A stretch of 64,000 nt of DNA from contig JAIELW010000006.1 in the NCBI GenBank assembly GCA_019752575.1, positions 1 to 64,000 of the forward strand, given 5' to 3'. The position numbers and the translations under genes were made by a program. The notes under the pieces are model-generated. The model saw only the letters and a program-made list of their open reading frames with translations. It was not told where the DNA came from and ran no database searches. Positions 38,445 through 46,631 of the stretch are shown here, piece by piece (positions within the stretch are counted from its first letter, which is position 1; every line of letters begins with the position of its first letter). This DNA is from Xanthobacteraceae bacterium (lineage in GTDB: Bacteria; Pseudomonadota; Alphaproteobacteria; Rhizobiales; Xanthobacteraceae).

Positions 38445-39107
38445 ATGGCCCTCAACGATCCGATTGATCTTTACTGCGAGCGCCTGCACGCGGGCTTATG
38501 GGCCGAGCCGGTCAATGCCGTGAGTAACCTCGCGTTCTTTCTGGCCGCGGCCGGCGCCTACTGGCTATGGAAGCGGGAAGGGAAGCACGACCGTTTCATC
38601 TTGCTTCTGATCGCGCTCGCGGCTCTGGTCGGTATCGGCTCGACGCTTTTTCACGTCTTCGCGACACGGTGGGGTCTGTTCGCGGACACGATTCCGATTG
38701 CGATTTTTGTCGTGACGTTCCTCGTCTTCACGCTGCGCCGCTTCCTAAACCAAAGCGTCGTCATGACAACGATCTGGATTGCGCTCTTTCTTGCGTGCGC
38801 GGCCATTCTGCCGCGCCTTCTGCCGCTCGGCTTCATGAATAATTCCGGGTTCTATTTCCCGGTGCTCGGCGCGCTCATGATCCTCGGCGTGCTGCTACGC
38901 ATGAAAGGCGGCGGCATGCGCTGGGTCGGCGGCGCTTATCTTTGTGCGGGCGCCTTGTTCGCGCTGTCCTTGAGCTTCCGCATCGTCGATCCGAGCGTCT
39001 GCGCGCAGTTTCCGCTGGGCACGCATTTCATCTGGCATAGCCTCAACGGCGCGCTGATCTATCTGATGCTCTGGACCGTGATCAAACAGAAGTCGGCGGC
39101 GGCTTGA
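38445..39107 (+). CDS. ceramidase-like integral membrane hydrolase
   Basis: Seven-helix membrane protein of 220 residues in the alkaline ceramidase/CREST superfamily. The family marks are YCERLHAGLWAEPVNAVSN at 10-28, the metal-site segment STLFHVFATRWGLFADTIPI, and the C-terminal GTHFIWHSLNGALIYLML with paired histidines. In CREST enzymes three histidines and an aspartate bind zinc, and all have candidates here. The substrate may be a ceramide or other lipid amide; bacterial members are mostly uncharacterised. A terminator follows at 39126. Confidence 0.85.
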   Translation: MALNDPIDLYCERLHAGLWAEPVNAVSNLAFFLAAAGAYWLWKREGKHDRFILLLIALAALVGIGSTLFHVFATRWGLFADTIPIAIFVVTFLVFTLRRFLNQSVVMTTIWIALFLACAAILPRLLPLGFMNNSGFYFPVLGALMILGVLLRMKGGGMRWVGGAYLCAGALFALSLSFRIVDPSVCAQFPLGTHFIWHSLNGALIYLMLWTVIKQKSAAA

Positions 39108-39125
39108 CGGGCGCCGGAAACAGAA

Positions 39126-39147
39126 GAGGCGGCCCGAAGGCCGCCTC
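39126..39147 (+). terminator. rho-independent terminator-like hairpin after the ceramidase-like gene
   Basis: GAGGCGGCC at 39126-39134 pairs perfectly with GGCCGCCTC at 39139-39147 around a CGAA tetraloop, followed by AGTTCTTT. The rest of the gap to 39325 holds two GAATTTCCGG copies and no gene. Confidence 0.75.
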
Positions 39148-39324
39148 AGTTCTTTACGCCACGCCGGGAGGAGTGGAGAGAAGCGTCGCATTCGCGAATC
39201 GCCTCGATGACTTGATGCTAACAGCTTTGTGACGCAGCGGTTATTGTTCACATGCTCAATTCTGTGAATTTCCGGCCCGAATCGCCGCTATTCTGACCCG
39301 CAGAGCGGAATTTCCGGTTTCCCC

Positions 39325-40086
39325 ATGCAGACGGACAACATCGACAGGCATCCCGGCTTCGCGCGCGGGCCGGAGCCCTTCTCGGGTCTCTCGCTTTATC
39401 TGCCCATCGCCATCGTGCTGGTCTCCAACCTGATCCCGTTGATTGGCGTCGTTTATTGGGGCTGGAGCACGTTCGTACTCCTGATGCTCTACTGGGCCGA
39501 GACGGTGATCATCGCGTTCTGGACGCTGATGCGGATTCTCGTCGGCGGGGATTTTGCGAAGAATGTCTTCGGCGAGATTTTCGGCCGCCTCTTCATGTTC
39601 GTGTTCTTTCTCGTCCATTCGACCGGCTTCATGCTTGGTCATTTCATTTTTCTGTGGGCGTTTTATTCCGGCGTGCCGGGCCGCAACACGCAGTTAAGCG
39701 ACGCTTTTTTCCAGACGCTGCCGCATGAATTCTGGAACGGCATCGTGCTTGCGAACGGCCTCTTGATTCCGCTTGCCGTTTCCTTTGTCGGCCGCGGCGC
39801 CGCCTTCGTGATCGAAATGGCAAAGCTGCCGCTGTGGAAGCGGCTGGTGGATCAGGACAACGTCGAGGGCAGACAGGCGGGCGCACTGGTCGGCGGTCTC
39901 TATACCCGCATCGTGATCATGCACCTGGTCATTCTCGGTGGCGCCGCACTAGCGCAGAAATACGGCGCGCTTGCGCCGCTTATTCTCCTGATCGCGGCGA
40001 AAACCGTCGTCGATCTCTGGCTCTTTATCAAAATCGATCTGCAAGGCCGCGGCACCACGCCGGTCGATACCGTCAACGTAAAATGA
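39325..40086 (+). CDS. DUF6498-type membrane protein
   Basis: Polytopic membrane protein of 253 residues and unknown function, resembling the DUF6498 family. Helices are seen at about 25-45 (LYLPIAIVLVSNLIPLIGVVY), 45-70 (containing LLMLYWAETVIIAFWTLMRI), 88-118, 140-165 and 195-240. The motif LMLYWAETVIIAFW is the most distinctive. It is preceded by a 10-base motif GAATTTCCGG that also occurs upstream of the ceramidase-like gene. No operon partner follows on the same strand. Confidence 0.72.
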   Translation: MQTDNIDRHPGFARGPEPFSGLSLYLPIAIVLVSNLIPLIGVVYWGWSTFVLLMLYWAETVIIAFWTLMRILVGGDFAKNVFGEIFGRLFMFVFFLVHSTGFMLGHFIFLWAFYSGVPGRNTQLSDAFFQTLPHEFWNGIVLANGLLIPLAVSFVGRGAAFVIEMAKLPLWKRLVDQDNVEGRQAGALVGGLYTRIVIMHLVILGGAALAQKYGALAPLILLIAAKTVVDLWLFIKIDLQGRGTTPVDTVNVK

Positions 40087-40152
40087 CTGGAGCGGGGAGC
40101 GCTCCGGTCATTGAAAGGCGGTTGCGAGGGGGTGTCAGCCGCGATGAAGCCG

Positions 40153-40236
40153 TCAGTTCAGACCGCCAAGCAGCCAGATGATCAGGATGATCGGCAGCGG
40201 AATGCCGATCAGCCACAACAGAAGACCGCGTCCCAT
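40153..40236 (-). CDS. 27-residue membrane microprotein
   Basis: A very short reading frame, too small for usual gene callers: MGRGLLLWLIGIPLPIILII followed by WLLGGLN and TGA. The ATG (40234-40236) is preceded 7 bases upstream by GGAAGGG. The peptide is a single hydrophobic helix with an N-terminal Gly-Arg-Gly and an internal proline pair, the look of small single-span membrane proteins annotated in many Bradyrhizobium-type genomes. Function unknown. It lies between the convergent DUF6498 gene and a secreted-protein gene on its own strand. Confidence 0.65.
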   Translation of the reverse strand: MGRGLLLWLIGIPLPIILIIWLLGGLN

Positions 40237-40306
40237 CTCGTTACCCTTCCGGTTTTGATTGCATGTCGCACGGCCAACGCGGGCATGCACGGAAGGTTCC
40301 GGATAC

Positions 40307-40666
40307 TCAGGGCTTCATGCGCTTGACGCCGTCCTTGATGAAGACCTCGAATGGCGTGGTGCCCTCGGCGCTGCCGTCCTTCGCGCGCCATTTTCCGTTG
40401 GTGCAGAGGATGCCGCCGGCGGCCGGCACGGCATCGAACACGACCTCGTTGTAATAAGGCTTGCTATCGACGATCGCCGTGAAATCGGTGGTGCACTTCC
40501 CGCCGCTGACGACCGGGTCGTACTTGTCGATCATGACGTTGTTCCCGCCGGTGCTCGGAAACGGATTTTTCAGCACGGGCCAGCTTTCGTAGTTGGTCTG
40601 GGCCAAGGCTGCGCTTGCGGCGAGCAGCGAGGCAACTGCGACAACGCGGATGCTAACGGCTTGCAT
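40307..40666 (-). CDS. small secreted protein of unknown function
   Basis: 119-residue exported protein with a signal peptide (MQAVSIRVVAVASLLAASAA, cleavage near LAQ|TNYE). The mature part has two cysteines (GGKCTTDFT and GGILCTNGKW) that could form a disulfide, and ends DGVKRMKP. No family was recognised. It is divergent from the enoyl-CoA hydratase gene across about 100 bases. Confidence 0.75.
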   Translation of the reverse strand: MQAVSIRVVAVASLLAASAALAQTNYESWPVLKNPFPSTGGNNVMIDKYDPVVSGGKCTTDFTAIVDSKPYYNEVVFDAVPAAGGILCTNGKWRAKDGSAEGTTPFEVFIKDGVKRMKP

Positions 40667-40769
40667 GAATTCCTCCCTTTGCGGCTTCCCGTTCAGAACA
40701 CGGCAGCCTGCGATTTGGATGCTTAGCCTACGCCTATGCTAGCCTCGGGTGGGAAACGCCGGAAAAACA

Positions 40770-41672
40770 ATGCAATATCAAACCATTCTCTACGATACCG
40801 AGGGCCCGGTCGCGACGATCACGCTGAACCGGCCGGATGAGCTCAACACCATCGTGCCGCCGATGCCGGACGAACTGGAGCACGCGGTGCATAGTGCGAC
40901 CCGCGATCCGAAGGTGAAAGTGATCGTGCTGCGCGGCGCAGGACGCGCCTTCTGCGCCGGATACAACTTCGGCAAAGGCTTTCATCACTGGGACGAATTC
41001 ATGAATACCGGCGGCAAGTGGGACGCCGGCAAGGACTTTGCATTCGCGACCACGCCCGCGCTCTCACCGCACCAGAAATTCATGAGCTTGTGGCGCTCCT
41101 CGAAGCCGGTGATCGCGCAGGTACATGGCTGGTGCGTAGGCGGCGGCAGCGATTATGCGCTCTGCTGCGATCTCGTGATCGCGAGCGAAGACGCGCGCAT
41201 CGGCACGCCCTATTCGCGCATGTGGGGCGCGTATCTCTCCGGCATGTGGATTTATCGGCTTGGCCTTACCAAGGCGAAAGAATACGCGCTCACCGGCAAG
41301 GCGCTGTCGGGACGTGAAGCCGCGGATATCGGGCTCATCAATCAGGCGGTGCCGTTTGCGAAGCTCGAGGAGACGGTTGCCGAAACCGCGAAGAAGCTCT
41401 GCACGATTCCGCTCTCGCAGCTCTCCGCGCAGAAGATGATGGTGAACCAGGCTTATGAAGCGATGGGCCTTGCGGCCGTGCAGAACCTCGGGCCGATCCT
41501 CGACGGCCTGATGCGCAACACGCCCGAAGCGCTCGAATTCATCGCAGTCGCCGAGAAAGAGGGAGTACGCGAAGTGATCACACGGCGGGATTCTCCTTTC
41601 GGCGATTATTCGGCCGCGCCGAAGGATCAGCAACCCAATCCGAATAATGTGATTGTTCCGAAGAAGAAGTAA
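40770..41672 (+). CDS. enoyl-CoA hydratase/isomerase family protein
   Basis: Crotonase-superfamily enzyme of 300 residues acting on a CoA thioester. VATITLNRPDELNTIVPPM begins the fold. The oxyanion-hole segments are LRGAGRAFCAGYNFGKGF and VHGWCVGGGSDYALCCDLVI. The usual catalytic Glu positions (as in mitochondrial crotonase) map near GTPYSRMWGAYLSGMW and are not clearly kept, so the exact reaction is open. Start chosen at ATG 40770 (MQYQTILYDTEGPV); a GTG at 40749 would add seven residues. The adjacent amidase is convergent and frameshifted. Confidence 0.86.
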   Translation: MQYQTILYDTEGPVATITLNRPDELNTIVPPMPDELEHAVHSATRDPKVKVIVLRGAGRAFCAGYNFGKGFHHWDEFMNTGGKWDAGKDFAFATTPALSPHQKFMSLWRSSKPVIAQVHGWCVGGGSDYALCCDLVIASEDARIGTPYSRMWGAYLSGMWIYRLGLTKAKEYALTGKALSGREAADIGLINQAVPFAKLEETVAETAKKLCTIPLSQLSAQKMMVNQAYEAMGLAAVQNLGPILDGLMRNTPEALEFIAVAEKEGVREVITRRDSPFGDYSAAPKDQQPNPNNVIVPKKK

Positions 41673-43078
41673 TCAGAACTTCGGATCGATCACTTCCACT
41701 TTCGGCGCGCGGGCCTCGATCACTTCCGCCGCATCCAAGGCTTTCGCTTCCTCGAAGCGCGCGGTAACGAGTTGCACGCCCATCGGCACGCCATCGGCAA
41801 GCCCGGTCGAGACTGCGACACCGGGCAAGCCCATGATCGGGGTAGAGAGTTGCGGGCTTTGCGCATCGGCAAGTTCGACGAAAGCGTTGCCGCCGCGCAA
41901 GTCCGCGTCGATCGGGAAAGGCTGCTTCCAGCAGGAAGGCAGCAGCAGCACCGGGTATTTTTCGAAGAACTCGTTCCATGCACGGAGATACTTGCTGCGC
42001 AGCGCAAGCTCTTTCACGAAGGTCTCGTAGTCGAGCTCAGGGCTCAGTCCGTCCTTTGCCGAGTAGGACTTCTTGATCGCGTCATCGCCGAACTGCTGGA
42101 TCGCCTGGTTCATGCCGAAACGGCCTTCGTTCAGCACGAGCCGCAACCAGAGCTGCGTCGCCTCGCGGAAGAAGGGCGGGGCGGCGCGCTCGACAACATA
42201 GCCCGCATCTTCCAGCCATTGCGCGGATTTCTTCATCGCGTCGGCGACCTGCGGGTCCGCCTTGCAGTCTTCCCATTCGTCGAACAGCGCCACCTTGGTC
42301 GGGCCCGCGTTCGGAACGTTCACGGGTGAAAGCGGAATCCATAACGGATCGCGCGCATCGCGCGCCGACATCGCATCGAGCGAGAGCCTTAAGTCCCGGA
42401 TCGAGCGCGCGAGCGGGCCCTGCATCGACGCATATTGCGCGACATGCGGACGCTCGGCGGCAGCGAGGGATTGAACGTCGGCACGCGGCCGAAGCTCGGA
42501 CGGATGCCTTGCAAGCCGCAGGCATAGGCCGGATAGCGGATCGAGCCTCCGATGTCGTTGCCATGGCCGATCGCGCCCATGCCGGTTATCAGCGAGGCCG
42601 ATGCGCCGCCGGAAGAACCGCCTGGCGTTACGTCTTTGTTCCACGGATTGAGTGTGCGTCCATGCAGCGCGTTGTCAGTGAACCAGCGCATCGAGAAGGC
42701 CGGCGTATTAGTGCGGCCGATAATCACGGCGCCGGATTTCCGGATGTTGGAGACGACCGGATTGTCTTCCTTGCCGATATTGTCCTTGTAGGCGACGACG
42801 CCGTTGGTGTTCGCGCGGCCCGCGAAATCGACATTGATCTTCACTGTAACCGGAACCCCGTGCAGGAGACCAAGCGGCTCACCCGCGCGCGTTTTCTTAT
42901 CGGCAGCGGCGGCGGATTTGAGCGCTTCGTCGGCCATCGGGTCGACAATCGCGTTAATCTTCGGATTAATCGCATCCACGCGCGCGAGCGTCGCTTTTGT
43001 CAGCTCTATGCTCGAAATCGCGCCGGTCCGGATCAGCCGCGCCTGTTCGGTCGCGTCCAGCCGCCAAAGATCGGTCAT
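41673..43078 (-). pseudogene. amidase, split by a frameshift near 42459-42466
   Basis: Amidase-signature family gene in two frames. The N-terminal part (from ATG 43078, MTDLWRLDATEQARLIRTGA) keeps the catalytic Lys in VPVTVKINVDFAG and the Ser-rich GGSSGGASASL and DIGGSIRYPAYACG. After PTFNPSL it shifts; the rest (AAAERPHVAQYASMQGPLAR to the stop at 41673) continues in the other frame. The 1406-base span is 1 base short of a whole number of codons, pointing to a one-base deletion in the run TCGCTGCCGCC (minus strand). It may be a true pseudogene or a sequencing error; the intact protein would be about 468 residues. Confidence 0.85.
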
Positions 43079-43135
43079 GTCGGGATTGCTCCTTGCGCTT
43101 CTTTCCTGAAGGGTCGCCGGAGCAATGCGCCTTCG

Positions 43136-43336
43136 TCAAGACGCGAGTTCGTCAAACCGGTATTGATCGCGAATGCGAAGATTGAAGAAGCGGCCCTTCG
43201 ATGCCGCGATGCGAAACGCTTCGGCGACTTCCGGTTCGACTTTATAATAGCGGTAAACGCGGCCGGCGACGAAGGTCACGGTAAGCGTACTGTATTCGCT
43301 GTCGTACTCGATATTCCGAATGGTGTGCGAAGGCAT
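43136..43336 (-). CDS. KTSC domain protein
   Basis: 66-residue protein of the KTSC family, a small domain of unknown function often found near nucleic-acid enzymes. Start chosen at ATG 43334-43336 (MPSHTIRNIEYDSEYSTLTV). The core pattern is visible: IEYDSEYSTLTVTFVAGRVY, then YYKVEPEVAEAFRIAASKGR and FFNLRIRDQYRF. It lies 44 bases downstream of the nuclease gene on the same strand. Confidence 0.85.
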   Translation of the reverse strand: MPSHTIRNIEYDSEYSTLTVTFVAGRVYRYYKVEPEVAEAFRIAASKGRFFNLRIRDQYRFDELAS

Positions 43337-43380
43337 GACGCGGCGATAACGCGCGAGAGTCGCGTGCGGTTTCGGCGCGC

Positions 43381-43920
43381 TTAGTTCTTTTTCGCGTTGT
43401 CCTCGCGCGGGTGCTGCAAGCGGAACACCGTAGGGCGATCGAACTTGCCCTGCCAGATGCCGCGCTTGGCGTTCTTCGCTTCTTCCTCGGCGGCGGCATA
43501 CATGCCTTCGCCGATCCTCGCGGCGTTGATCGCCCAGCCGAGCCGGACCATTGTCTCCGCGATGTCGGGTATATCGCGTGCGGAGCATTTCGCAATCGTG
43601 CGGCCGTAGCGGTCTTTCGCGCGCGGCTCGCACTTCACGTCGCCCTTGCGCAGCATCTTCGTGAGTTGATTGCGCGCTTCGCCGCCGCAGCGCCAGATCG
43701 AGCCGTCCGCCGAATAACAATTCTGCTTAATCTCCGGCGCGTCGATGCCGTCGAGGCGGATCGAGGTCTGCTGGATGACGAACGAGTCGCCGTCCTGCAC
43801 GACGATGCCGCGCCCGTCTTTATCGACGCGCGGCTCGCGGTCGAAATAGAAATTCCACGCGAGAACGCCGACGAGTACGAGTGCCACGAAAAGCCAGGGT
43901 GCGAGCCGGCGCAAGGTCAT
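43381..43920 (-). CDS. thermonuclease (SNase-like) family protein
   Basis: Exported or membrane-anchored staphylococcal-nuclease-like protein of 179 residues. An N-terminal helix (APWLFVALVLVGVLAWNFYF) acts as signal or anchor. The OB-fold reads IVVQDGDSFVIQQTSIRLDG, IDAPEIKQNC and later AKDRYGRTIAKCSARD, followed by MVRLGWAINAAR. The catalytic Arg of RLDGIDAPE and the Asp residues are kept; the second Arg appears as DRYGR. Four cysteines may form disulfides. Family nucleases cleave DNA and RNA near the surface; substrate is not shown. Confidence 0.88.
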   Translation of the reverse strand: MTLRRLAPWLFVALVLVGVLAWNFYFDREPRVDKDGRGIVVQDGDSFVIQQTSIRLDGIDAPEIKQNCYSADGSIWRCGGEARNQLTKMLRKGDVKCEPRAKDRYGRTIAKCSARDIPDIAETMVRLGWAINAARIGEGMYAAAEEEAKNAKRGIWQGKFDRPTVFRLQHPREDNAKKN

Positions 43921-43951
43921 TTCTTGAGTGCTGCTTTATTGCGATTGCCGA

Positions 43952-44464
43952 TCAACGATAGACGGTGAACCTGCGCTCGAGCAGAAGCCGCTGCTCGCTC
44001 CAGACCTGAAAGGTCCACACGCCTTCATATTCTTTCGGCTCCTTGCCGTTCATGCGCCAGCCGATATGCGCTTCGTCGCCGACGACATCTTCGCCGGGAA
44101 GGGTGGATGTTTCCTGCAGGCGGCCGTCTCTGCCCGGAACGCCCTTGCCGGGAAAACGGATGATATGGATCGTGCGGACGCGTGTGCCCTTCGGGACGCC
44201 GGTAAGCTGGTAGCCGAACCCGAAACTCGTGAGACCGTCGGGCTTGATCGCGATGCGATCCAGGTTCTGCGCGGGGCCCCTGGTATTGCTGCTGAAGTGA
44301 TGCTTGCCGGTTGGCGAATTCGGATCGTCGATCGATTTGAGTTCGCCAGAAGTGTAGTGGCCGAACCAGACTTCCTGCGCGCGCAAACTCTCCTGCGCTT
44401 CAGTCGTGAAGCTAAATATCGAAAGCGAGAACGCGACAGCGAAAGCAAGAGCGAAGCGGTTCAT
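43952..44464 (-). CDS. secreted DUF3859-type protein (copy 2)
   Basis: 170-residue exported protein with signal peptide (LAFAVAFSLSIFSFTTEAQ). The mature part follows the DUF3859 layout: EVWFGHYTSGELKSIDDP, then TSFGFGYQLTGVPKGTRVRT, IHIIRFPGKGVPG, and a C-terminal beta segment GVWTFQVWSEQRLLLERRF ending TVYR. It lies 12 bases downstream of a clear paralogue, so the pair looks like a tandem duplication. Function of the family is unknown. Confidence 0.8.
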   Translation of the reverse strand: MNRFALAFAVAFSLSIFSFTTEAQESLRAQEVWFGHYTSGELKSIDDPNSPTGKHHFSSNTRGPAQNLDRIAIKPDGLTSFGFGYQLTGVPKGTRVRTIHIIRFPGKGVPGRDGRLQETSTLPGEDVVGDEAHIGWRMNGKEPKEYEGVWTFQVWSEQRLLLERRFTVYR

Positions 44465-44476
44465 GTTGCAACCCCG

Positions 44477-44965
44477 TTAGCGATAAACCTCGAACTTGCG
44501 CTCGAGCAAGACGCGCCCCTCGTGCCAGACCTGCAGCGTCCAGGTGCCGGCAAGGGTGTTGTTTCCCATCGAAATCCCGATGAACAGATCGCGCCCGGAA
44601 TTCAGGCTCAGCGTGCTCTGGATGCGGTCGTGGACATTGCCCGCATCGTCGCGAAGTCCCGGCGGCGGAATGAGCTGCACGTGGCGAACGGTAATCGTTT
44701 CGCTGCTTGGGGCCCCGGTCAGCACATAGCCGAAACCGAAATAGGAGCCGGGCGTGTGCTGGATGCGGCTCGAATTGACCGCGGGCTCGCGGATCTTGCC
44801 GCCGACGCGGCGCTTGCCGCCGGGGGCGTTGGGGTCCTCGATTATCTGCACGCCTTCGACGGTGTAAAGACCGTACCATTGTTCGGCCGCGCGGATTTGC
44901 GCGGCTGCCGGCGAGACGGCGGCGAAACTGAACGCGAGGCAAACGCCGAAGAGAATGTGTTTCAT
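44477..44965 (-). CDS. secreted DUF3859-type protein (copy 1)
   Basis: 162-residue exported protein. Start at ATG 44963-44965 (MKHILFGVCLAFSFAAVSPA), giving a signal peptide cleaved near AAAQ|IRAAE. Then EQWYGLYTVEGVQIIEDP, SYFGFGYVLTGAPSSETI, VRHVQLIPPPGL and the closing GTWTLQVWHEGRVLLERKFE and VYR. The same blocks appear in the downstream copy in the same order. The open frame further upstream is on the reverse side of the membrane-protein gene at 45050 and is not homologous. Function unknown. Confidence 0.82.
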   Translation of the reverse strand: MKHILFGVCLAFSFAAVSPAAAQIRAAEQWYGLYTVEGVQIIEDPNAPGGKRRVGGKIREPAVNSSRIQHTPGSYFGFGYVLTGAPSSETITVRHVQLIPPPGLRDDAGNVHDRIQSTLSLNSGRDLFIGISMGNNTLAGTWTLQVWHEGRVLLERKFEVYR

Positions 44966-45049
44966 GTCCGCGTACTTCCCGGCCGGTTGAACGGCGGCCT
45001 GAACGGTGGCACCAAGCGCCAAGCCTAGCCCGAAAGCCGATTGAACGTC

Positions 45050-45562
45050 ATGCCTCTTGTCGAATCCGCGGGCCACGGGAAGCTCGTTTTCCACCAGCCG
45101 CTCGGCCCGGTTGCACGCCTTTTTCTTATTGCGGGCGGGGCGCTTGCGCTTTCCGCACCGCACGAACTTTTGATCCGGCCCGGCGTGCCGCTCCTGCAAT
45201 GGGGTATGCTGCCGTTCTGGTTCATCGGCCTGCTCGCCGGGCTGCTCGGCGCGGTTCTCTTGCTCGCGGGCATTTTGGGGCTCACGCGGACAGTCACCTT
45301 CAACGCAGCGGCGCGCGAATTGCGCGTGGACGGCAACGGCTCGTTCGGCATCGGCTGGAGCGAGCGCTACACGTTTTCCGATATTCTCGAACTCGACATC
45401 GTCAAACACGAACAAAGCGAAGGTCCGCCGCGCTTCATTCTGCAGGCGGTGGTTGCCGGCGCCAAAGGGCCGCTTGAGATCGACACTTTTGCGAACGAGC
45501 AGGACGCGATCGCGGCGGAGGCGAAAATCCAGGCACTGATGCTCGGCGAAGAGGCGTCATAG
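45050..45562 (+). CDS. membrane protein of unknown function
   Basis: 170-residue protein with two hydrophobic helices (about 20-38, VARLFLIAGGALALSAP, and 50-78, PFWFIGLLAGLLGAVLLLAG) followed by a cytosolic beta-rich domain (ARELRVDGNGSFGIGWSERY, then EIDTFANEQDAIAAEAKI). This resembles small bacterial PH-like membrane proteins, but no family was firmly recognised. Start chosen at ATG 45050; a TTG at 45041 would add three residues. Divergent from the DUF3859 pair. Confidence 0.72.
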   Translation: MPLVESAGHGKLVFHQPLGPVARLFLIAGGALALSAPHELLIRPGVPLLQWGMLPFWFIGLLAGLLGAVLLLAGILGLTRTVTFNAAARELRVDGNGSFGIGWSERYTFSDILELDIVKHEQSEGPPRFILQAVVAGAKGPLEIDTFANEQDAIAAEAKIQALMLGEEAS

Positions 45563-45800
45563 AACCTTCATCGGCCCGCGAAATTTCTGCCGCTGATGCT
45601 TGCACGAAGAGAAAAAGTGCAGACGAGGTAGTCGCCGCGAAAGCCGGAAGTTCAACCGGCGCCCCAGCGCGCTTGGGGCTTGCCCCATTCGCGCCAAGTA
45701 AAAATACTTCGCGCGGTGCGCTTCGGCCTATTTCGCGCGCGCACGAAGCCGCCAAAGGAAGGCCCTGTGGCGAGCGGGAAGGCTCGGAGCGATGAACAAC
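45563..45800. other. structured intergenic stretch without a gene
   Basis: No convincing gene. Several short inverted repeats lie close together: CCCCAGCGCGCTTGGGG (about 45661-45677), GGGGCTTGCCCC (about 45674-45685) and AAGTA-AAAA-TACTT (about 45697-45710) inside flanking CGCGCC and GCGCG. From memory, similar sequence is often mis-annotated as short proteins in related rhizobial genomes, so it may be a dispersed element or a small RNA. This cannot be confirmed without a search. Confidence 0.35.
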
Positions 45801-45894
45801 TTCGTCATGCCCGCGCTTGTCGCGGGCATCCACGCCTTCAATTGTTGAAACTCGGCAAGGCGTGGATCACCGGGACAAGCCCGGTGATGACGAA
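45801..45894. repeat. intergenic palindromic repeat, GTCAT...ATGAC family
   Basis: TTCGTCATGCCCGCGCTTGT and CGGGACAAGCCCGGTGATGA form the outer arms, with CCACGCCTT and AAGGCGTGG as inner arms around AACTCGGC. It lies directly upstream of the gene at 45943 and in the same frame is open, but is not part of that protein. Confidence 0.78.
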
Positions 45895-45942
45895 GGAGGG
45901 GCTTTCGCGCTAACAAGCCCGATCGCCGCTTCGGGATTTCAG

Positions 45943-46614
45943 ATGGAAGAAACCGCATTGTCGCTAAAGCTGCCCGCAATCGTTTACGCGACGGAGCCGT
46001 TCATTCCGCAGGCGTGGCCGCCGGTCATCCGCATCCCGGAACGCAAAGTCCTGCACAGCCAGTTCGACAAGCACATCGCCAAATTCACGAAAGAAGATCT
46101 CGATTACTTCGAGGCGCTCGTTTTTCTGCGGGCGGACCAGATCGCGCGCCCTTATTCGGCGCTGATGCGCGCGCCTGCGATGAACCACAAGGCAAGCTGT
46201 GAAGCGCTTGTGAAACACGCGGTCGGACTTGTGGGTAAAGAGGTCGAGGCCGCGCGGAAGAGTGACCCGCGGCTCGCGGGGAAAATCCTCGCTTATATGA
46301 TCGCCGCGTTGTGCGAGGCGCCCGGCTGCATTCCGCGCGGCATCGAAGTCGACGGCCCCGGCTTTGGCGACGGCGCCGATATCAACATCGGGCATGAGCG
46401 CGGGCGGCCGCTCTCCAACTATTATACGGCGGCGCACGCGCATCTTTATGTGTTCAACTCTTTCAATTTTTTCGGTGACGTTCTGGGGCCGCACTCGAGC
46501 ATCCAGTTTGCGAACGATCACCTGACCGAAATGGGGATCGAGTTTGCGAAGCGGCTCTGGCCCGAGCGGATTGAGGAGATGCGGAGGCGGGAGGGGGCGG
46601 GCGCAAAAGGGTGA
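45943..46614 (+). CDS. hypothetical protein
   Basis: 223-residue soluble protein, family not recognised. Start chosen at ATG 45943 (MEETALSLKLPAIVYATEPF); upstream codons lie in a repeat. It has no signal peptide or membrane helix. The middle shows a predicted helical segment (CEALVKHAVGLVGKEVEAAR), and CEAPGCIPRG with two close cysteines. Histidines cluster in YYTAAHAHLYVF. The base composition matches the host, unlike the next genes. It converges with the SMI1/KNR4 gene across 17 bases. Confidence 0.7.
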   Translation: MEETALSLKLPAIVYATEPFIPQAWPPVIRIPERKVLHSQFDKHIAKFTKEDLDYFEALVFLRADQIARPYSALMRAPAMNHKASCEALVKHAVGLVGKEVEAARKSDPRLAGKILAYMIAALCEAPGCIPRGIEVDGPGFGDGADINIGHERGRPLSNYYTAAHAHLYVFNSFNFFGDVLGPHSSIQFANDHLTEMGIEFAKRLWPERIEEMRRREGAGAKG

Positions 46615-46631
46615 AGCTACGCCGGCTCAAT

